64,000 bases of DNA from Megascapheus bottae (GCA_024803745.1 JANJXV010000013.1:12136501-12200500), one strand, 5' to 3'. Shown: positions 1-11,094, numbered from the stretch's first letter. The notes: a model not told the origin generated them from the sequence alone. Made by a program: numbers and translations.

Positions 1-46
1 ATGCTAGGATTATAAGTGTGAGCCACCAGTGACTGCCTGGCTCTGT
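1..46 (-). mobile_element. Type II SINE, truncated by window edge
   Basis: Antisense copy of the B1/7SL-like head, recognisable from GCTAGGATTATAAGTGTGAG and the following GCCACCAGTG. The rest of the element lies before the window. Confidence 0.7.
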
Positions 47-50
47 GCCG

Positions 51-100
51 ATATATATATATATATATATCACAATATATATATGTATATATATATAATC
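51..100. repeat. (AT)n microsatellite
   Basis: About 50 bases of alternating AT/TA with a few interruptions (CAC, TG). Confidence 0.9.
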
Positions 101-119
101 ACAATTAATCCAACAAGAT

Positions 120-215
120 CAGTTCTGTTGCTGTCTCCATTTTACAGAAAAAACTGGGGCTCTGACAAGTTTCCCAGTTGATAAGTAGCAGATCTGGGAC
201 TTGAACCCAGAGGGA
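120..215 (-). mobile_element. MIR relic
   Basis: Order of motifs matches antisense MIR: CCATTTTACAGA, an aligned GGGGCTCTGACAAG, GTAGCAGATCTGGGACTTGA, then ACCCAG. It is diverged, as expected for an ancient mammalian SINE. Confidence 0.65.
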
Positions 216-842
216 TCTTGTTGGGTCTGGCCCTTCCCTGCTTCCTTGAGCTCCTTCTTAGCCACTGTGTCCTTCTATCCTTCCCTCCACCCAGCTCCAT
301 TTGGAGAGGGTATTACAGCATGATCCCAGAGCCCTGCCTGTGTTTCATCACAGTCATAAAATCTAGATGGCAGATTCTGCTCCCTGCCTCATCTAGCTTC
401 TCTTCTCTGCCTCCCTCTCACCTTCTAGAAGCCCCATTTTCCCCCCTGCAGGTTCTGTTCTGTGTAGTCTCAAGGTAGTATCCTGGCCCTCCAGTCACCT
501 TGGAGTTATGGCTGCTGCTCCTTGGGCTCCTATCTGTGGCATTGCTCACTTGAGAAAACCTTCCCGCACTCCCCAGGTTGGTTGGTCACTGTCCTTGGAG
601 CACTGCACTGTAGGACATTTCTGAGAAACAGTTGTTCTTGGTTTGTTGATATCTGTCTTGGGGGGGGGGGTCCATTGAGAGTGCATAGTCCTGCTAGCTT
701 CCTGACAGGTGAGAAGTTTCATGGAGATGGGGACTAAGACATTACTCTGCCCTAGTTGCAATATGTCTGGTGGCCAACAGTGTCTGCCATGCAGCCAGCA
801 CTTCATAATATTTGTCCAATATTGTTAATAATGCAAAGAACA
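216..842. other. Intron 1, no feature seen
   Basis: Unique-looking intronic sequence, pyrimidine-rich at first, with a run of ten G at about 661. Nothing coding or repetitive was recognised. Confidence 0.5.
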
Positions 843-1054
843 AAGCCAGGCACCGGTGGCTCACACCTGTAATCCCAGCTACTCCGGGGACTGAGGTCTA
901 ATGATAGTGGTGTTAAGCCAGCCAGGGCAGGAACATCTCTCATCTCCAGTTAACCACCAAAAAGCTGGAAGTGGAGCTGTGGCTCAAGTGATAGAACACT
1001 AGACGAGTAAAAAGAAGCTCAGGGACAATGCCCAGGTTATGATTTCAAGCCCGG

Positions 1055-1056
<2 letters not shown>
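843..1056 (+). mobile_element. Type II SINE
   Basis: B1/7SL-like head (GGTGGCTCACACCTGTAATC) followed by the tRNA-like right arm (TGGCTCAAGTGATAG, later AAGCTCAGGGACAATGCCCA). It runs straight into the CT/CA microsatellite that replaces its A-rich tail. Confidence 0.85.

Positions 1057-1139
<83 letters not shown>
1057..1139. repeat. (CT)n-(CA)n compound microsatellite
   Basis: About 50 bases of CT repeat followed by about 32 bases of CA repeat, directly after a SINE, which suggests growth from the SINE tail. Confidence 0.95.
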
Positions 1140-1320
1140 CAGAACCACTCTCATTTAGCTCCCAGAGCTTGTCACCTTCATTGTACAGATGGACAGCCAG
1201 GCTGAGAGACAAAGGTCCCTGACGCCATAGTAAGCAGAGGTTTCTACCAGTGCAGCCTGGCTCCCTCGGACACACACTGAATGGCAGAAGAGCTTCTAAT
1301 TTCCCGAAACTTCTAGTAGC

Positions 1321-1325
1321 GTGTG

Positions 1326-1374
<49 letters not shown>

Positions 1375-1396
1375 GGTGTGAAGGTGTGAAGGGGTG
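1321..1396. repeat. (GT)n microsatellite with GAAGGTGT repeats
   Basis: GT repeat to about 1372, then three imperfect copies of GTGTGAAG. Confidence 0.9.
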
Positions 1397-1482
1397 TATG
1401 GGTGATGGAGAAGACAAAGATGGAGTCAGGGCTGGGCGCTTTGAGAAGCAATGGGCATCTTCATGGGGTCTTGAGAAGGAGT

Positions 1483-1703
1483 AGAAGTTACTAGATGAGG
1501 GCCAGGAGTTTGGCCCACTGGTAAGAGCGTTTGCCTGGCATGCACAAAGACCTCCCATTTGATTCCTCCATACCACATATATAGAAAAAAGCTGGAAATG
1601 TGCTGTGGCTCCAATGGTAGAGTGCTAGCCCAAGGACAGTGCTCAGGCCCCGAGTTCAAGGCCCAGGACTGGCCAAAAAAAAAAAAAAGAAGTTACTAGA
1701 TGA
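1483..1703 (+). mobile_element. Type I SINE with perfect 16-bp target duplication
   Basis: ID-like head (GGCCCACTGGTAAGAGCG...GCCTGGCATGCAC...GATTCCTCCATACCACATA) joined to the tRNA-like right arm (CTGTGGCTCCAATGGTAG...CCCGAGTTCAAGGCCCAGGA) and an A-rich tail. The element body is about 1499-1687. It is flanked by AGAAGTTACTAGATGA at 1483-1498 and 1688-1703, identical on both sides. Confidence 0.92.
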
Positions 1704-2545
1704 AATCTACCTGGCCCTGGAGGCATCTTGAGTCTCTAACTCCAGCCTCCCACCCTGGGCGCCATGCCTCCCCTCTCTCCTTCCATCGCAGTACTGGGGA
1801 TTCTGTTTTGGTTGGGCGGAGGTGGCAGAGGAGTTTGCATGTCTGGCTCTTTTCCTCCTTATTCCTCCTCTCTTCCTCCCAGTGCTGCTCAAGCTGTTTC
1901 CTCTGCCAGCCTGGCTCTGTTCCAGCCTTGGGCAGGCAACAGCCATCCCCTCTTCCTGGGGCTTCTGTGGGCTGTGGATTCCTTTTCACTCATGGAGGGT
2001 CCTCCTTTCTCCCTCTTCTGTGTAAAACCCTGGGAACAGAGGCTGCAGGCCATTCCAGAGCTGCCTGCTGCTCTCAGTGGTCTTGGAACTCATTCTTCCC
2101 CCTCAGGGCTTCTGTTTCCCGGGGAGTCACAGCCAAAAGGCACATAGCAGGCCTTGTCCTTGGGGAGTCATTTGGGGTCTGCCTCAGCAGCCATCTTTAC
2201 CATTACTAGCCTTGGGGACAGAAGTTTGCTCTTCCACCTCAGGAACTGCTCAGCTGACATCCTGACACCCTCTGGGGACCCTCACCTGCAGCTTCCTCTC
2301 ACACCCTTCCCTCCTGCAGAGGTTCATATGTGCGAGATATTACTGGTGGTGTAGATGTAGATGGTGGGAAGAGCTGTCAGGAAGCAGAGGGTGATGTGAT
2401 GGAGAAGTAATGGTAGACAGAGTGTCCGAAGAGAGCACTTGCCAGAGGAAATAGAGCTGAACTTGCCTTTGAGGAATGAGTAAGAGTTGGACAGACAGGC
2501 AAGGAGGGCAGACTGGATAAGTTGTGCAAACTGAAAAAACACAAG
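1704..2545. other. Intron 1, no feature seen
   Basis: GC-moderate, pyrimidine-rich sequence. A 169-codon open frame crosses it but has no domain, no good start context and no resemblance to any family I know, so I treat it as chance. Confidence 0.5.
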
Positions 2546-2710
2546 TTGGGCTGGGAGTGTAGATTGCCTGCCTAGCATGCACGGAGCCCTGCGTTTAATT
2601 CCTTGGTCAGAAGGAATTCTACCACTGTGGCTCAAGTGGTAGAATGTTAGCCTTGAGAAAGTTCAAGGACAGGGCCCAGGCCTTGAGTATAAGCCCCAGG
2701 ACTGGGGTGC
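2546..2710 (+). mobile_element. Type I SINE, diverged
   Basis: ID-like head (GCCTGCCTAGCATGCAC, GGAGCCCTGCGTTTAATTCC) and right arm (TGTGGCTCAAGTGGTAG...AAGCCCCAGGACTGG). No clear tail or target duplication. Confidence 0.85.
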
Positions 2711-3297
2711 AGGGGAGAAGTGTAAGATACTCAAGATACTCAGGACGTATGGGAGGAAGTAGATAGAGGAAAGCTGGAAAGAAGGGCTGTGATTTGAGCT
2801 TGTATACCTTGCCCAGCCAGATGGTGCCACCAATTAGCCTTCTCAGCGGGTCTCAGGTCTTTGTGCTGCAGTCCAGGGCTTGGAGGGCAGCAGGCAGTGA
2901 ACCAGGAGGCTCTTGGGATTTGGAATTGTCCCAACCGTTTGCTTCTGCTCCCTGGGGAGCTGGTTTTGTATTTGGGACCTGCTGAGGCAGCTGTGGTTGG
3001 GATAGGCTGGTGCCAATGTGTAGGACAGAATCAGGTTAAATTCTGACCTGCACAATTTGGGGAACATGACTGGCTAGTGTTCTGTACCTGCCTGGGCAAT
3101 AAGAATAGAGACTATCTGGCTTTGGGGTCGTGAAATTGAAACAAGGTCACCTGCACTGTTTAGTCCCCCCGCCCCCCTTCCCTGCACTCCAGTCTCCTCT
3201 CTCCTCCTTTCTTTACAGGGATGGCTGTTTGGACCAAGGCCTGTATACCAGGACACACAGTTCAGGCCTCACTGTCTTGGGCCAAGAAAACAGCATC
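2711..3297. other. Intron 1, no feature seen
   Basis: Unique-looking sequence between two type I SINEs; nothing recognised on either strand. Confidence 0.5.
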
Positions 3298-3502
3298 TAG
3301 GCTGAAAGTGTGGCATAGTGGTAGAGTGTCTTCCTAGCATTCATGAAGTCCTGGGTTTGATTCCTTGGTACTACCATACAGAAAAAGCTGGCAGTGGCAC
3401 TGTGGCTTTCAGTGATAGAATGCTAGATTTGAGAAAGCTCAAGGACAGTGCCTAGGCCTTGAGATCAAGCCCCAGGACTGGCAAAATAACTAACTAACTA
3501 AT
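3298..3502 (+). mobile_element. Type I SINE
   Basis: Head GTGGCATAGTGGTAGAGTGT...CCTAGCATTCATGAAGTCC...GGTTTGATTCC and arm ending AAGCCCCAGGACTGGC. The tail has become an (ACTA)n-like run. Confidence 0.88.
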
Positions 3503-3529
3503 CAGCAACTAGTTTAGAAATGCAGCAAG

Positions 3530-3756
3530 TAGGCTGGGTACTGGTAGCTTATGCCTACATTCCTAGCGACATGGCAGGTTATGATCTGAGAGTTGTGATT
3601 TAAATCCAACCAGGGCAGAGAAATCCATGAGAGTCTCTTATCACTAATTAACCAGCAAATAGCAGGAAGTGAAAAGTATGGCTCAAGTGGTAGCATATCA
3701 GCCTTGAGTGGTAAAGATAAGAGACAGTACCCAGGCCCTGTGTTCAAGTCCACCCC
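3530..3756 (+). mobile_element. Type II SINE, diverged
   Basis: Degraded B1/7SL-like head, then TCTCTTATCACTAATTAACC, which is the junction segment typical of type II, and the tRNA-like arm (ATGGCTCAAGTGGTAG...CTGTGTTCAAGTCC). Confidence 0.82.
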
Positions 3757-3786
3757 CCGCATATGGAGAAAGAAACAAAGAAAAAG

Positions 3787-3975
3787 GGCTGGGAGTATGG
3801 CCTAGTGGTAGAGTGCTTCCCTATTATGTATGAAATCCTGGATTCTATTCCTCTGTACCACATACACAGAAAAAGCCAGAAGTGGTGCTGTGGCTCAAGT
3901 GTGCTTTCCTCAAGCAAGGACAGTGGATAGTGCCTAGGCCCTGAGTTCAAACCCCAGGACTGGGGGAAAAAAAAG
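3787..3975 (+). mobile_element. Type I SINE
   Basis: ID-like head beginning GGGCTGGGAGTATGGCCTAG, linker CCACATACACAGAAAAAGCC, right arm ending AAACCCCAGGACTGG and an A tail. A small deletion removes part of the arm. Confidence 0.88.
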
Positions 3976-4259
3976 GAAATGTAGTAGCTAAAATGCAGAC
4001 TCCCAGGCTCCCTCATGTCTATTGGGGAGGATGTCTACAGAGGGGCCCAGATCAGAGGCCTGACCCCTGCTTCCTGTGCACCCTGCTGTCTGTGGGACCT
4101 TTGCTCTGAGCAGCAAAGAGGAGCAACCTAACATTGGCCCTGAGGTCAGGACCCCTGGGGACTGAGGCAGACGAGGCTTCACGGGAGGCTGCCTGGGACC
4201 TGTGCTCTGGATGCTCCTGATTGGTTTAATGCTTTGTCATCTGTGTCCTGGCTGCTGTA

Positions 4260-4430
4260 CCAGGGACCCCATGTTTTCATTTCAAATGAGGCCCACAATT
4301 GTGTAGCTGTCCTGAGTCCCAGCTGGGCAACCTTTCCCTCTCTGATTCTCATCTGTGCATGAGAGGAAATCGTTGTGAGGACCAAGCACGATGCTTAGCA
4401 CAGCTCTGAGCATACTGCCTGGCAAAGGCT
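4260..4430 (+). mobile_element. MIR relic
   Basis: Order of motifs (GGGCAACCTTTCCCTCTCTG, TCATCTGTGCATGAGAGG, TTGTGAGGACCAAGCACGAT, TTAGCACAGC) follows the second half of MIR. Confidence 0.6.
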
Positions 4431-4904
4431 GGTGTAGAGCGACTTCCTGCGGCTAGGTGCCATAGTCACTACACATGACATGGCCTCGTGGCTGCCTGAG
4501 AGAGATGTGAAGGGGGCTGTTGCTGTGGAGAGCAATGCAGGCAGAGGAGGGCCTAGTGCAGGACTGGACCTAGCTGGGGTCACAGGAGGCAGCCAGTTGG
4601 AGGTGCAGCGGGTGTGAATTCCGCTGGTGCTGTCAGCAGAGGTGCCAGCATCACCGGGTGTTACTTCTACAGTTACAGTTATTAATTCCAAGCCTCCAGG
4701 GAAGCTGAGGTGAACTGAGACTGGGGAGGAGAAAGATGGACGACAGGGCCTGAAGGTGGCTGAGAGGCTGTTTCTGGGCCTTGTGGCTATGATCGTAGTC
4801 TAGGGGCTTTCCCTTCCAGAATACCCTACTGAGCCTGCACTGCTATAGAAAAGGAACCAGAGCTGGAGCAGCCAGGAGGATGGCTTGGCTAGTTGAGGCC
4901 TGAG
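4431..4904. other. Intron 1, no feature seen
   Basis: Unique-looking sequence between two MIR relics. Confidence 0.45.
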
Positions 4905-5040
4905 CACATTGTTTAGCATCTGGACACTTGGCTTCCTCTTCTGTGAAATGGGACTAACATCCCTTGCAGTGATGCTGGGAGGTTGCTGTGAGAGGTTGCA
5001 TGGAAGACCCAGATCAGCTCTCAGCACAGGAAGTGCGTGG
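4905..5040 (+). mobile_element. MIR relic
   Basis: Contains CTTCCTCTTCTGTGAAATGG and GGTTGCTGTGAGAGGTTGCA in MIR order. Confidence 0.6.
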
Positions 5041-5496
5041 AGAATAGTCCTCCTGGATCTGTCAGTTTGGAAGTTGGGAAATCTGTTTTGTATTTGGACT
5101 TTCTGTAGCCCAGCTTGCCCTGTCAGACAAGTGCTGTCACCCTCCCCTCCCCGCTCCCCACCACCCTTTAACTGCCAGGAAAGTGAAGCTGAGAGCCAAG
5201 GGCCTTGGTGGTCCAGAAGCAGCAACTGGAGATGGCTGAAGGCACAGCTCTCCAGGGGACCCCTAGGGGGGTCAGCTTGCGGGGGGGGGGGTAAATTGAG
5301 TCTATTACACTAGATCACAGAGAAGGGAGTGTTTGAATAGTCACTGTTTTGATTTCCAGGCTCTCTCTGGAGAGTATAAATTCTAGCCCAACCCTGCTAG
5401 GGCTTCAGGGCTTGTGTCGTGAATGTTTGCAGTGTGTGTTTCGTGAGATTTCCTTTTTTCTTTTCTCTTTGCTTTGCTTAGCTCTGCTTTTAATTT
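5041..5496. other. Intron 1, no feature seen
   Basis: Unique-looking, with a run of eleven G near 5281. Confidence 0.45.
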
Positions 5497-5710
5497 CTTT
5501 TCTTTTGATACAGAGGATTGATTGCAGGGCCTTGTACATACAATCCAAATGTGGTACCATTTGAGACACATCTCCAGTCTCTTTTTATGTGTATTTACTT
5601 TTTTCAGATAAGATTTCTTACTTTTGCCCAGGCTGACCTCAGACCAAGATCCTCCTATCTTCACTCCTTCAGCTGCGATTACAGGCAGGCACCACTACTC
5701 CTGGCCTGTT
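5497..5710 (-). mobile_element. ID-like plus B1-like SINE relic
   Basis: On the minus strand a B1-type head (from GATTACAGGCAGGCACCACT and CCAGGCTGACCTCAGACC) is followed by an ID-like unit read from GATTGATTGCAGGGCCTTGT. It is older than the type I/II copies and lacks their shared right arm. Confidence 0.65.
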
Positions 5711-7170
5711 GAGTAATTGTAAGATTTCCCTGCAGAGGCTGAGCTTTCAAGCCAGCACTGTGGGCTGGGAGAAGCAGCACTGACTGGGATTCCAGTGTCC
5801 GAGGTCCAGGCCTGGTTCTCTCAGTGGCAAGAGGAGCTTTTACTTCTTATGGGCTTCACTGTGCTCAACCATGGAGGACACATTCATGTTATTTCCATTG
5901 TAGAAATGAGGACCAGAGAAGTTTGACTCTTGCTCATGTGAGTGCTGATTCCCTTAGCCACACCCTGGGGCTCAAAGGGTCGTTGGGACTCCTTGTCCTT
6001 GTCCATGTCCTGAGGGAGGGATACTCCATGAGCCCCAGTTCCATATCTTGGGGTATGGAGAAGTGTCTGGAAATTTCTAGCCTCAAAGTGGGCTAGATCT
6101 TTAAAGGTATAGGAAATGTCTGACTTCCCTGGGTCCTCCCAGCCCAGCCTCACTGGCTGACCTCAATCCCCAAACCCTTTCTCTTTCCACATGAGGAAGA
6201 AAGAGTGGCTGGAGTTTGTGGTTTCTCCACCTGTGTGTATATGGCCTCAGGGTTGGTGGGGCTGGGATCTTGGGACACCCACACATGGGAATGAGTTTGG
6301 TGATTCCAGGAATCACAGAGATCAGTGTGACTGGAGAGTGGGGGAGGAAGCCAGAGGGTGGGTGGGGCCAGGTTTTTGAAGGGTCTTTGGGGAGGAAAGG
6401 GGAGTGATGATTGCATTCTCCTTTGAGTCTAGAAGGATTGAGAACATGCCTGGGGCAGTTACACAAGTGTTGGTCTTCCGTCACTGGTTCAGTGGCGTTT
6501 AGTAGTGGGTAATCCCCTGTTGATGACTCTAAAACCAGACTCCCCTGTCTGCCTATTCTTGAGGAGAGCCTGGGCCAGTCACAGCCCCTGGGAACTCCTT
6601 TTCCTTCGCAGCCATGCTGAACCATAAAGAGCTTTCCTGGTAGGGATTCTTGCTGGCTCAAAGTCTGATAATGGGAGATTTTGTTTAATCTCAGCTAATC
6701 CTGCAAATACTTGGCACAGAATCCAGCTGCACAGCCAGGGCCTTTCCTCAAAGACCTGGCCAGGAGAGCAAGACTTTGCCTTGGGCTCTGGAAGGGGTCC
6801 GGTCACCATAATCAGCCTCCTGTAGTCCCAAAGCTTACCTTGCCACCTACCTGCTCTCAACCACAGCTGGCAGCAGTGGATCCACTCCCTCCTTACACTC
6901 TGTCCTTGGCCTTAACAGGCTGGGTGGGGGCAGCTGAGCTGAAGTTACTACAGGAGTTCTCAGGGTCTTTTTTTTTCTCTAGGATTCTTATAATTTGCAT
7001 TGGCCCTTCCTACCTCATTTCCCTACCTCTACACTGTTAACTAAATCACCTGTGCAGAGTCCCTTTTGCCATGTGAGGTAACACAGTCACAGCTCCTAGG
7101 ATTAGGACTGGGGGCAAGGGATATAATTCAGGCTACCACATATCCCTTGCAGTAAGCATAGTTGTGAATT
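5711..7170. other. Intron 1, mostly unique sequence
   Basis: No gene is seen. About 5870-5960 resembles an antisense MIR (TTTCCATTGTAGAAATGAGG), at low confidence. A 186-codon minus-strand frame at 6101-6661 has no recognisable features. Confidence 0.45.
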
Positions 7171-7362
7171 AAGCGCAACAACCACCAGTGGCTCACACTG
7201 GTTTGAAAGTAACTGGCGGGCAGAACAGTCTTCTATCTCTGCAATCCCCCAGCAAAAAAGTGGGGCTCAGCATGTGGCTCAAGTGGTAGAGCACCAGCCA
7301 AATAAGTTGAGCTGTTGGGAAGCCCTGTGTTCCAATCTTACTACTGCCAAGAGAAGAAAAAG
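7171..7362 (+). mobile_element. Type II SINE, strongly diverged
   Basis: AACCACCAGTGGCTCACACT at the head and ATGTGGCTCAAGTGGTAGAG in the arm remain; the middle is rearranged. Confidence 0.65.
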
Positions 7363-8113
7363 GAATGTGAGAGCTTTGACTGGTGCCTGGAATGTGGTAA
7401 CCAGCTCCTGGCACTCATTTCCCCACTCTTCTGGGCCTCAGTCTCCCCACCTGTCAAGTGAAGAATTCCCCTGTAAGTTCCCACCGTCTAAGCCCACCTT
7501 CTCGAGAAGTGTAGTGGAACAGACAAGGTTTTGCTTCTGTTGGCCTGGGGCTCAGGAAGCGCAAACTTGAGCCCTGTCCTGGGATACTTCAGACCCCAGA
7601 TCCCCTTGGGCAACCTCCTCTCAGTTCCTGGCCCTGAGCATTTCCCATAATTCCTAGGAGGTAGACAGGAAAGGCTGAGCTCATGGCTCTTCAGGGAGGG
7701 CAGGAGGGTGAGGGGTAGAGGAAGGGGATGGGAGAGGCTGGAGGCAGTGTGGTAAAAGAGAGGGCAGATTTATAGCTGAGAGGTCCAGGTTATCTGCACA
7801 GGGAGAAGTGAGAATGATGGCACTTCCTCAGCCCTATGCCAACATGCTGGTCTGCACTTCTGCTGCATGCCACCTGCCCCCTTCAACTGACCCTACCTGA
7901 TAGGCTCAAAGGCCCAAGGAGTGAAGGTGTGGGTAGGATGTGAGAAGGAGAGGAGGGTCAAGAGACCCACAGGGCTGGAAATGGGGAGCAGCTTGATACC
8001 CAGGAACTCCTGCTATCTCAGCTAGGGATCACCCCTCCTCCATCTGCTCAGATACCAGTCATCACCTGCCCTTGGGCTCAGTGACTTCCTTTTCTGGACT
8101 TGCATGTCTTATT

Positions 8114-8116
<3 letters not shown>
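7363..8116. other. Intron 1, no gene
   Basis: The stretch 7425-7500 (GGGCCTCAGTCTCCCCACCT) is a possible MIR fragment. The rest appears unique. Confidence 0.4.

Positions 8117-8172
<56 letters not shown>
8117..8172. repeat. (GT)n microsatellite
   Basis: About 27 uninterrupted GT units. Confidence 0.97.
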
Positions 8173-8175
<3 letters not shown>

Positions 8176-8234
8176 TAGGGGGGTGGGGTTAGGACACGAA
8201 TGTGGGCTTATGGGGGGTTAAGAGACTAGAAGGT

Positions 8235-8340
8235 TTTTGTTTTGTTGCTTTTTAGTACAAGTGCTAGAAGTTAAACTCAAGGCTTCAAGTTCTTGCTCTT
8301 TCTTTTTGCTCATAGCTGGCCCTCTACCACTTAAACCATC
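8235..8340 (-). mobile_element. SINE right-arm fragment
   Basis: Antisense remnant (AGAAGTTAAACTCAAGGCTT ... GCTGGCCCTCTACCACTTAA) of the tRNA-like arm. Confidence 0.5.
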
Positions 8341-8478
8341 ATTCATTTTTAAAATGTTCCTTAAAATTGTTATTATAAAGGTGATATACAGAGAGGTTAT
8401 AGTTTCAGAAGTCAGGTAATAAGTACATTTCTTTTTTGGACACTGTCACTCCTTCCTTTGCTCTCTCTCAGTTCCAGT
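8341..8478. repeat. Unclassified dispersed repeat, copy 1
   Basis: Shares an ordered set of blocks with 11095-11220, 12062-12300 and 20446-20560: GATATACAGAGAGGTTATAG, GTCAGGTAATAAGTACATTT, TTTGGACACTGTCACTCCTT. Perhaps the 3' end of a LINE in antisense; the family is not known to me. Confidence 0.6.
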
Positions 8479-8480
8479 TC

Positions 8481-8614
8481 CTCCCTCCCTCCCTCTTTCC
8501 CTCTTTCCCTCCCTTCCTCTCTCTCTCCCTCCCTCCCTCCCTTCCTTTCTTCTTTCCTTCTTTCCCCCTCTGTCTCTCTCTGTTCTCTCTGTGTCTGTCT
8601 GTCTGTCTGTCTGT
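8481..8614. repeat. Polypyrimidine tract with (CTGT)n
   Basis: About 110 bases of C/T only (CTCC, CTTT and TTCC units), then CTGT repeats. Long enough to be prone to triplex formation. Confidence 0.9.
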
Positions 8615-8845
8615 TGCCTGTCATGGAACTTGAACTCTGGGCCTGAATGCTGTCCCTGAGCTCTTCATCTCAAGGCTAGCATTCTACCTCTTGAGCCACA
8701 GTGCCACTTCAGGTTTTCTGGCAGGTTAATTGGAAATAAGAGTCTTAACAGGACTTTCATGCCCCTGGTTGGCTTTGAACTGTGATCCTCAGCTCTCAGC
8801 CTCCTGAGTAGCTAGGATTAGAGGCATGAGCCACCAGCACCCAGC
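8615..8845 (-). mobile_element. Type II SINE
   Basis: Antisense arm (GAACTTGAACTCTGGGCCTG, CTCAAGGCTAGCATTCTACC), junction GGTTAATTGGAAATAAGAGT, head CTCCTGAGTAGCTAGGATTA. The polypyrimidine tract sits at its tail side. Confidence 0.88.
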
Positions 8846-8888
8846 TTTTCTTTCTATCTAAACTGTATTTTTAAAAATCCTTTTCTTT

Positions 8889-9090
8889 TGGTTGGGAGTT
8901 GGCCTAGTGGTAGAGTGCTTACCTAGCACTCTTAGCTTGTACTAAGACCCAGGTTCGATTCCTCAGTACCACATACATAGAAAAAGCCGGAAATGGTGGT
9001 GTGGCTCAAGTGGTAGAGCTCTAGCCTTGAGAAAGCACAAGGACAGAGCTCAGCCCCTGAGTTCAAGCCTCAGGACTGGCAAAAAAAATA
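8889..9090 (+). mobile_element. Type I SINE
   Basis: Head GGCCTAGTGGTAGAGTGCTT, linker ACATACATAGAAAAAGCCGG, arm TGTGGCTCAAGTGGTAGAGC ... CAGGACTGGC, A tail. Well preserved, with a small insertion in the head. Confidence 0.92.
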
Positions 9091-9097
9091 ATCCTTT

Positions 9098-9282
9098 TCT
9101 TTTTTGGTACCAAGGATTGCACCCAGGACATGGAAATTTTTAGGCAAGAACTTTGCCACTGAGCAACATCCCAGCCCCTACTTCCAGCTTTTTGCTCATT
9201 GTTTGCCCCAGCTGGCAGTTCTCAGATCTTAGCTCCCTGAGTAGCTAGGATTATAGGTGTGAGCCCTGGTACCTGGCTTCTT
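9098..9282 (-). mobile_element. SINE composite (ID-like unit plus B1-like head)
   Basis: Antisense ID unit (GGTACCAAGGATTGCACCCA ... CCACTGAGCAACATCCCAGC) next to an antisense type II head (CTCCCTGAGTAGCTAGGATT). Confidence 0.7.
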
Positions 9283-10370
9283 GTGAGTGGCTGTGGATGT
9301 GTGTGCTGTTAGATCAGGCAGTGTGTCTATATCCTGTCTTCCTTCTCACTTCTAGCAGACTTCATCTTCAAATCCCAGCTCAGGGGCCGCCAGCAGTTTG
9401 TGTTTTCTCAGCAGCCTCTGCCCATCCAACGGGAGTGGAGTTGAGCCTTTTTAGAACCCTCTCCTTGGCGCCCTTGGTGGGGTTTGTTATTGGGTCTTCA
9501 CATCCGTTTCCCTCCACTTTGTGGGCGGCATGTTCAAGGTTACTGTGGTGACCAGCTGCACAGCCAGGGCCCTTCCTCTGAGTCATGGTCAGGATGAGAA
9601 GGACTCAGCTGTTGGCTCCCCACCTTGAAAACCAGTCCCTTGTAGGCACATGGCTTTTCCTCCTAGTTCCCTCCCGGGCCTCAACCACAGACCCCGGTGG
9701 AGAAGCAGTTAGGCTCCTGCAGTTATTCCACACCTTGAGAGTGATTTGTGCTACCCATAATGCAGCTGAGGCTGTGGGGCTGGAGGAGGGACAGGAGCCC
9801 CCTTTAAGTATCCAGATGAGGGTGGGAATCTTCCTCTCTTTCCAGTGTCTCTTTCCACATCCTTTACCACTTGAGCAGCTCTCAGGATTGGGGGTCAGAT
9901 TGCCCTAATCCCTCGGTGAAGATAGTAGAACTGGTTCTGGGGGCGACTTTCCAGACAGACTGCTGGTTAAGGAGGGGTAACAGGATGATTCCTGATGAGA
10001 AGCCTCTCCTGGGCCAATGGAAGGAGCAGGTGGTAGGGGTGGGCATGGGGTGTGTATCAGCAGGTCCAGGGAGTGGTTTGGGGAAGAGTTTGGAGGAGCC
10101 CCTCCTTGTTCCCTGCCTGAGCAGGCACAGTCATTCTTGGCCTGCTCCTTGGTGCCCACCTCATCTACAGGCCTGCGTGTTCTTGGAAGTAATGGAAATG
10201 CATTTCTTAAACATGCTCGATAATTCAGCCTTGTCCTATTAACAGACCTTCATCTCTCCAGAACTCCTTATCCCATTATCTCCTCCCAGCAACCCAGGCT
10301 CTTGTGAGGTAACCCGAGTCCACTGAGCCAGCTGCGGGCAAAAGGGCCAGGGCCTGCCCCAGGCCACCTA
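9283..10370. other. Intron 1, no feature seen
   Basis: Unique-looking sequence with short chance frames on both strands. Confidence 0.45.
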
Positions 10371-10522
10371 GGCAGCACATAGGGCTATAGCTGTATAGCA
10401 CAGTGCTTATGTCGCTGTAGGCCAGCCAGACCCCACATGGTACCGCTTAGCTCCTTTACAGTGGTCTTCTCTATGTCCAGCACAGTCCCTGACCTGGAGG
10501 CACTCATACCTCTGGGGCAGAC
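10371..10522 (+). repeat. Inverted duplication, arm 1
   Basis: Its reverse complement matches 11441-11590 over the whole length at roughly 85% identity by eye. Shared blocks include GGTATGAGTGCCTCCAGGTC and GAAGACCACTGTAAAGGAGC. Similarity stops abruptly at both ends. The arms are 918 bases apart. Confidence 0.85.
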
Positions 10523-10871
10523 ACCTGGAGGGATCACGGTCACTAGGGAAGCTGTAGGATCTTACCCTGGGTACCAGGAGCAGCCCAGGAGGTGGATTTG
10601 GGCCTTCTTCCTCCGGGCTCCCTGCAGCACACATGCGCCTACCAGTTGAACTGTCCTCGCACTTTGCTGCTGACCTCTCCTTTGCAGGCTGCGGGACTTC
10701 CAGGCCACCTTCTAGAGTACAGGGAGCAGGATGGACTGGGGAGGAGTGGAGGTTTTGATACTATGAGCTGGCACTGATGTGAGCTGGTGACTGTGGGGCT
10801 GGTTTCACTTCCAGAAAGATGTAATAATGCCTTTCCCCTGGAGCTATCTTTTTCTTACCCCCACCCCACCC

Positions 10872-11086
10872 AGTACTAAGGCTTGAATTCAAGACCTTGT
10901 ATTTTTACTTAGCTTTAAAAAAAAATAAGGCTGGTATTCTACCATATGACTATTTGGCGTTTTGCTGGTTAATTGGATTGAGTCTCAAGGATTGTCTGTT
11001 CAAGTTGGCGATGCATTGCCATTCTAAAACTCAAGTCTCCTGAGTAGCTAGGGTTGTAGGTATGAGCCATGAGCACTTAACTTGGA
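10872..11086 (-). mobile_element. Type II SINE, diverged
   Basis: Antisense arm (GGCTTGAATTCAAGACCTTG), junction CTGGTTAATTGGATTGAGTC and head CTCCTGAGTAGCTAGGGTTG. Confidence 0.75.
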
Positions 11087-11094
11087 ATTACCTT

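Noticed and set aside
6101..6661. 186-codon - frame
   Set aside because: No family features; typical chance frame in GC-moderate intron.
8117..8172. CRISPR-like or satellite array
   Set aside because: Simple GT microsatellite; no spacers. The other regular runs in the window are also simple repeats.
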